64,000 bases of DNA from Asanoa siamensis. Lineage in GTDB: Bacteria > Actinomycetota > Actinomycetes > Mycobacteriales > Micromonosporaceae. The translations under genes and the position numbers were made by a program. The DNA is taken from assembly GCF_016862555.1 (NCBI RefSeq), contig NZ_BONE01000045.1:1-64000 (forward strand), written 5' to 3'. Below are positions 62,301-64,000 of this stretch, one piece after another. Every line of letters starts with the position of its first letter. The first letter of the stretch is position 1. The notes beneath the pieces are model-generated. The model was not told where the DNA came from. It made no database searches and was given only the letters and a program-made list of their open reading frames with translations.

Positions 62301-63638
62301 CTACGCCCGCGGGATGGCCCGGGTGTTGTAGAGATACCGGCCGTCCTGGAGGAACGTGATCAGCGGGTGCACGCCCTCGTCCCGCTCCACGCCGACGAGC
62401 ACGGGGCCGGCGTCCAGCGGCACGTACCGCATCGTCCGGCTTTCGTCGTCCTTGACGTCGCCGACGGGGGTGTAGGTGACCTCCAGCCCGTCGTCCGCCG
62501 GCCGCACCTCGAAGACGGCCGCGGGCGACGCGAAGCGACCCGTGAGCGGCGTGGCCGGCGCCGGGCTCGCCGGCGGTGTCGGGCGGGCCGGCACCGTGAT
62601 CCCGGCCGTGGCCGCCAGGACCGCGTCGAGCACCTCGTCGATCATGGCCGGTGCGTCGCCGCCGTTCGTCGTGATCGCGACCACCACGTCCCGGTCGGGC
62701 ACCATTCGCCAGCAGGTGCGCTGGCCGGGCGTGCTGCCGTCGTGGCCGACGACCGGCACACCGTCCCAGTCGAAGAGCATCAGGCCGAGACCCCAGCCGT
62801 ACGCGGCGCGGGCGCCCAGGTCCGGCAGGGTGGCCTGGGGTTCGCACATCGCCGCGAACGTGCCGGCCGGCAGGATCCGGGTGCCGTCCTCGGCCACGCC
62901 GTCGGCGAGGAACATGCGGCCGAACCGGACCAGCTCCCGCATCGCCGCGCTCGGGGTCGACCCGGCCGGCGCGTTGGACTGCGGCAGTTGCCAGCGCGCG
63001 AACAGCTTCCCGGCGGCGCCGATGTGCCCGGCCGCGGCCCGGAACAGGACGGCCTCCTCCGCGTAGAGCGCCATGTGCCGGACGCCGAGGGGCGCGATCA
63101 CGTGGCGGCGCAGGCTCGCTTCCCAGGTGCCGCCCCGCAGCCGGGCGGCGAGGGCGCCGAGCGCGACGTAGCCGGAGTTGCAGTACGAGAACAGCGCGCC
63201 GGGCGGCGCCACCTGCCGCGCGTTGGTCCGCATGAACGCGACCAGCCGGCCGACCGCGTCGTCGCCGCGGCCGGTGTCCTCGAACAGGTCGCCGTCGAAG
63301 CCGCCGGTGTGCGCGAGCAGCTGCCGGACGGTCACGGCCTCGCTCGCGGCCGGGTCGAGCACCCCGAACTCGGGCAGGTAGCGGCGGACCGGCGCGTCCA
63401 GGTCGACCAGGCCCTCGCCGACCAGTTGCATGACCAGGGCCGCGGTCCAGACCTTGGTGACCGACCCGATCTGGAAGACGCTGTCGTGAGTGGTCTCGAC
63501 GCCGGTGTCACGGTTGACCACCCCGGTAGCGGCCTCGGCCAGCTCACCGCCGACCCCGACGGCGGCGGCCGCCCCGGGCACCCCGTGCCGCCGCGCGGCC
63601 TCGTCGAGCAACGGCTGCAGTTCCGGGAGCAACGCCAT
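62301..63638 (-). CDS. Serine hydrolase, class C beta-lactamase-like, 445 aa
   Basis: Penicillin-binding-protein fold: catalytic SVTK at 59-62, YCN near 153 (FSYCNSGY) and the third box GHDGSTPG near 265. No signal peptide: N-terminus is MALLPELQPLLDEAARRHG, so cytoplasmic, like esterase/EstB- or D-amino peptidase-type members. The C-terminal ~90 residues form a lipocalin-like extension. The ATG at 63638 follows GGGAGC. Probably an esterase or amide hydrolase rather than an antibiotic resistance enzyme. Confidence 0.9.
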   Translation of the reverse strand: MALLPELQPLLDEAARRHGVPGAAAAVGVGGELAEAATGVVNRDTGVETTHDSVFQIGSVTKVWTAALVMQLVGEGLVDLDAPVRRYLPEFGVLDPAASEAVTVRQLLAHTGGFDGDLFEDTGRGDDAVGRLVAFMRTNARQVAPPGALFSYCNSGYVALGALAARLRGGTWEASLRRHVIAPLGVRHMALYAEEAVLFRAAAGHIGAAGKLFARWQLPQSNAPAGSTPSAAMRELVRFGRMFLADGVAEDGTRILPAGTFAAMCEPQATLPDLGARAAYGWGLGLMLFDWDGVPVVGHDGSTPGQRTCWRMVPDRDVVVAITTNGGDAPAMIDEVLDAVLAATAGITVPARPTPPASPAPATPLTGRFASPAAVFEVRPADDGLEVTYTPVGDVKDDESRTMRYVPLDAGPVLVGVERDEGVHPLITFLQDGRYLYNTRAIPRA

Positions 63639-63664
63639 GCGGACGACCGTACGGGGTCCGCGGA

Positions 63665-64000
63665 TCACGCCGCGAGCAGGATGTCGGTCAGGTCGGTGAG
63701 CGTGAGGGGCGGGGCCAGGTGGTAACCCTGGACGAACGGGACGCCGAGGCGGGCCAGCGCGGCGAGCTGGTCCGCCGTCTCGACGCCTTCGGCGGTGACC
63801 CGCAGCCGCAGGCGCCGGGCCAGGTCGGTGAGCAGGGTGACGATGGCGTCGTCGCGCGGGCTCTCCAGCATGCGGGCCACGAACTGTCTGTCGATCTTGA
63901 TGCCGTGCAGGGCCAGGCGGGAGAGGTAGCGCAGGTCGGTCGAGCCGGCACCCATGTCGTCGAGGGCGACCGCGACCCCGCGCCGGGTCAGGATCTCCAG
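63665..64000 (-). CDS. EAL-domain protein, C-terminal part (cut by window end)
   Basis: 111 C-terminal residues of a cyclic-di-GMP phosphodiesterase-type domain. Conserved pieces are VALDDMGAG (canonical DDFGTGYS), IKIDRQFV (K in KID), TAEGVET and the FVQGYHLA closing motif. The N-terminal EAL motif lies beyond 64000. DDFG is changed to DDMG and the GYSS loop to AGSTD, so activity is uncertain. Ends with LTDLTDILLAA. Stop is 26 bp from the beta-lactamase-like gene start. Confidence 0.85.
   Translation of the reverse strand: MEILTRRGVAVALDDMGAGSTDLRYLSRLALHGIKIDRQFVARMLESPRDDAIVTLLTDLARRLRLRVTAEGVETADQLAALARLGVPFVQGYHLAPPLTLTDLTDILLAA

Overview
The window is very GC-rich, gene-dense DNA from an actinobacterium, most likely Micromonosporaceae (Actinoplanes/Asanoa-like). 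The grounds are the GTG/TTG starts, the many 4-bp GTGA/ATGA overlaps, the almost complete absence of gaps, and a gene order (tlyA-nadK-recN-steA-steB ... pyrG-nudix ... xerD-parA-scpA-scpB-rluB-cmk-der) that matches the conserved core block of actinobacterial chromosomes, including Mycobacterium. No rRNA, tRNA, IS element, prophage or CRISPR array is visible, and no stretch above 300 bp lacks a gene.

Layout. 1-3.1 kb: a divergent SCP2-like protein and a phasin-like/TlyA/NAD kinase operon. 3.1-5.6 kb: two family-2 glycosyltransferases on the minus strand. 5.7-9.8 kb: recN, with a RecA-independent DNA-damage promoter and a probable leaderless start, then steA-steB. 9.8-15.7 kb: an envelope island (degenerate MraY-like protein, MurJ-like flippase, GT4 glycosyltransferase, alkaline-phosphatase-like membrane protein) inserted between steB and pyrG. 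15.8-22 kb: pyrG, NUDIX, a divergent aldo/keto reductase/TetR pair with a double operator, ald, and xerD with a probable CTG start. 22.1-27.7 kb: ParA-like, scpA, scpB, rluB, cmk, der (chromosome organisation, ribosome maturation). 27.7-33 kb: OsmC, FUSC-like protein, CPA1 antiporter, and a flavoenzyme/zinc-dehydrogenase pair.

From 33 kb the DNA becomes accessory: a secreted 823-aa low-complexity repeat protein, unknown proteins, a small GDPD whose gene overlaps a convergent DMT permease by 399 bp, a lipoprotein, a MmyB-type regulator divergent from a second flavoenzyme, and several short-chain/flavin oxidoreductases. 45.6-52.9 kb is an iron locus: a heterodimeric ABC exporter-type pair with strongly asymmetric ATP sites runs toward a FecBCD-type siderophore importer operon, and both units begin with a closely matching IdeR/DmdR-type iron box. 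54-60 kb is an ion-transport/signalling block: two collinear paralogous histidine kinases, one response regulator, a CPA1 antiporter and a NhaD/ArsB-type permease. The two kinase promoters share an 18-bp palindrome (15/18 identical), suggesting one regulon. The end (60-64 kb) holds a PH-like membrane protein, a gene-decay scar, an unknown protein, a class C beta-lactamase-like hydrolase and the C-terminal part of an EAL-domain protein that runs off the window.

Terminator-like hairpins lie between three convergent gene pairs (near 32.98, 42.24 and 53.98 kb). All functional statements are from sequence motifs and known families; no database search was run.
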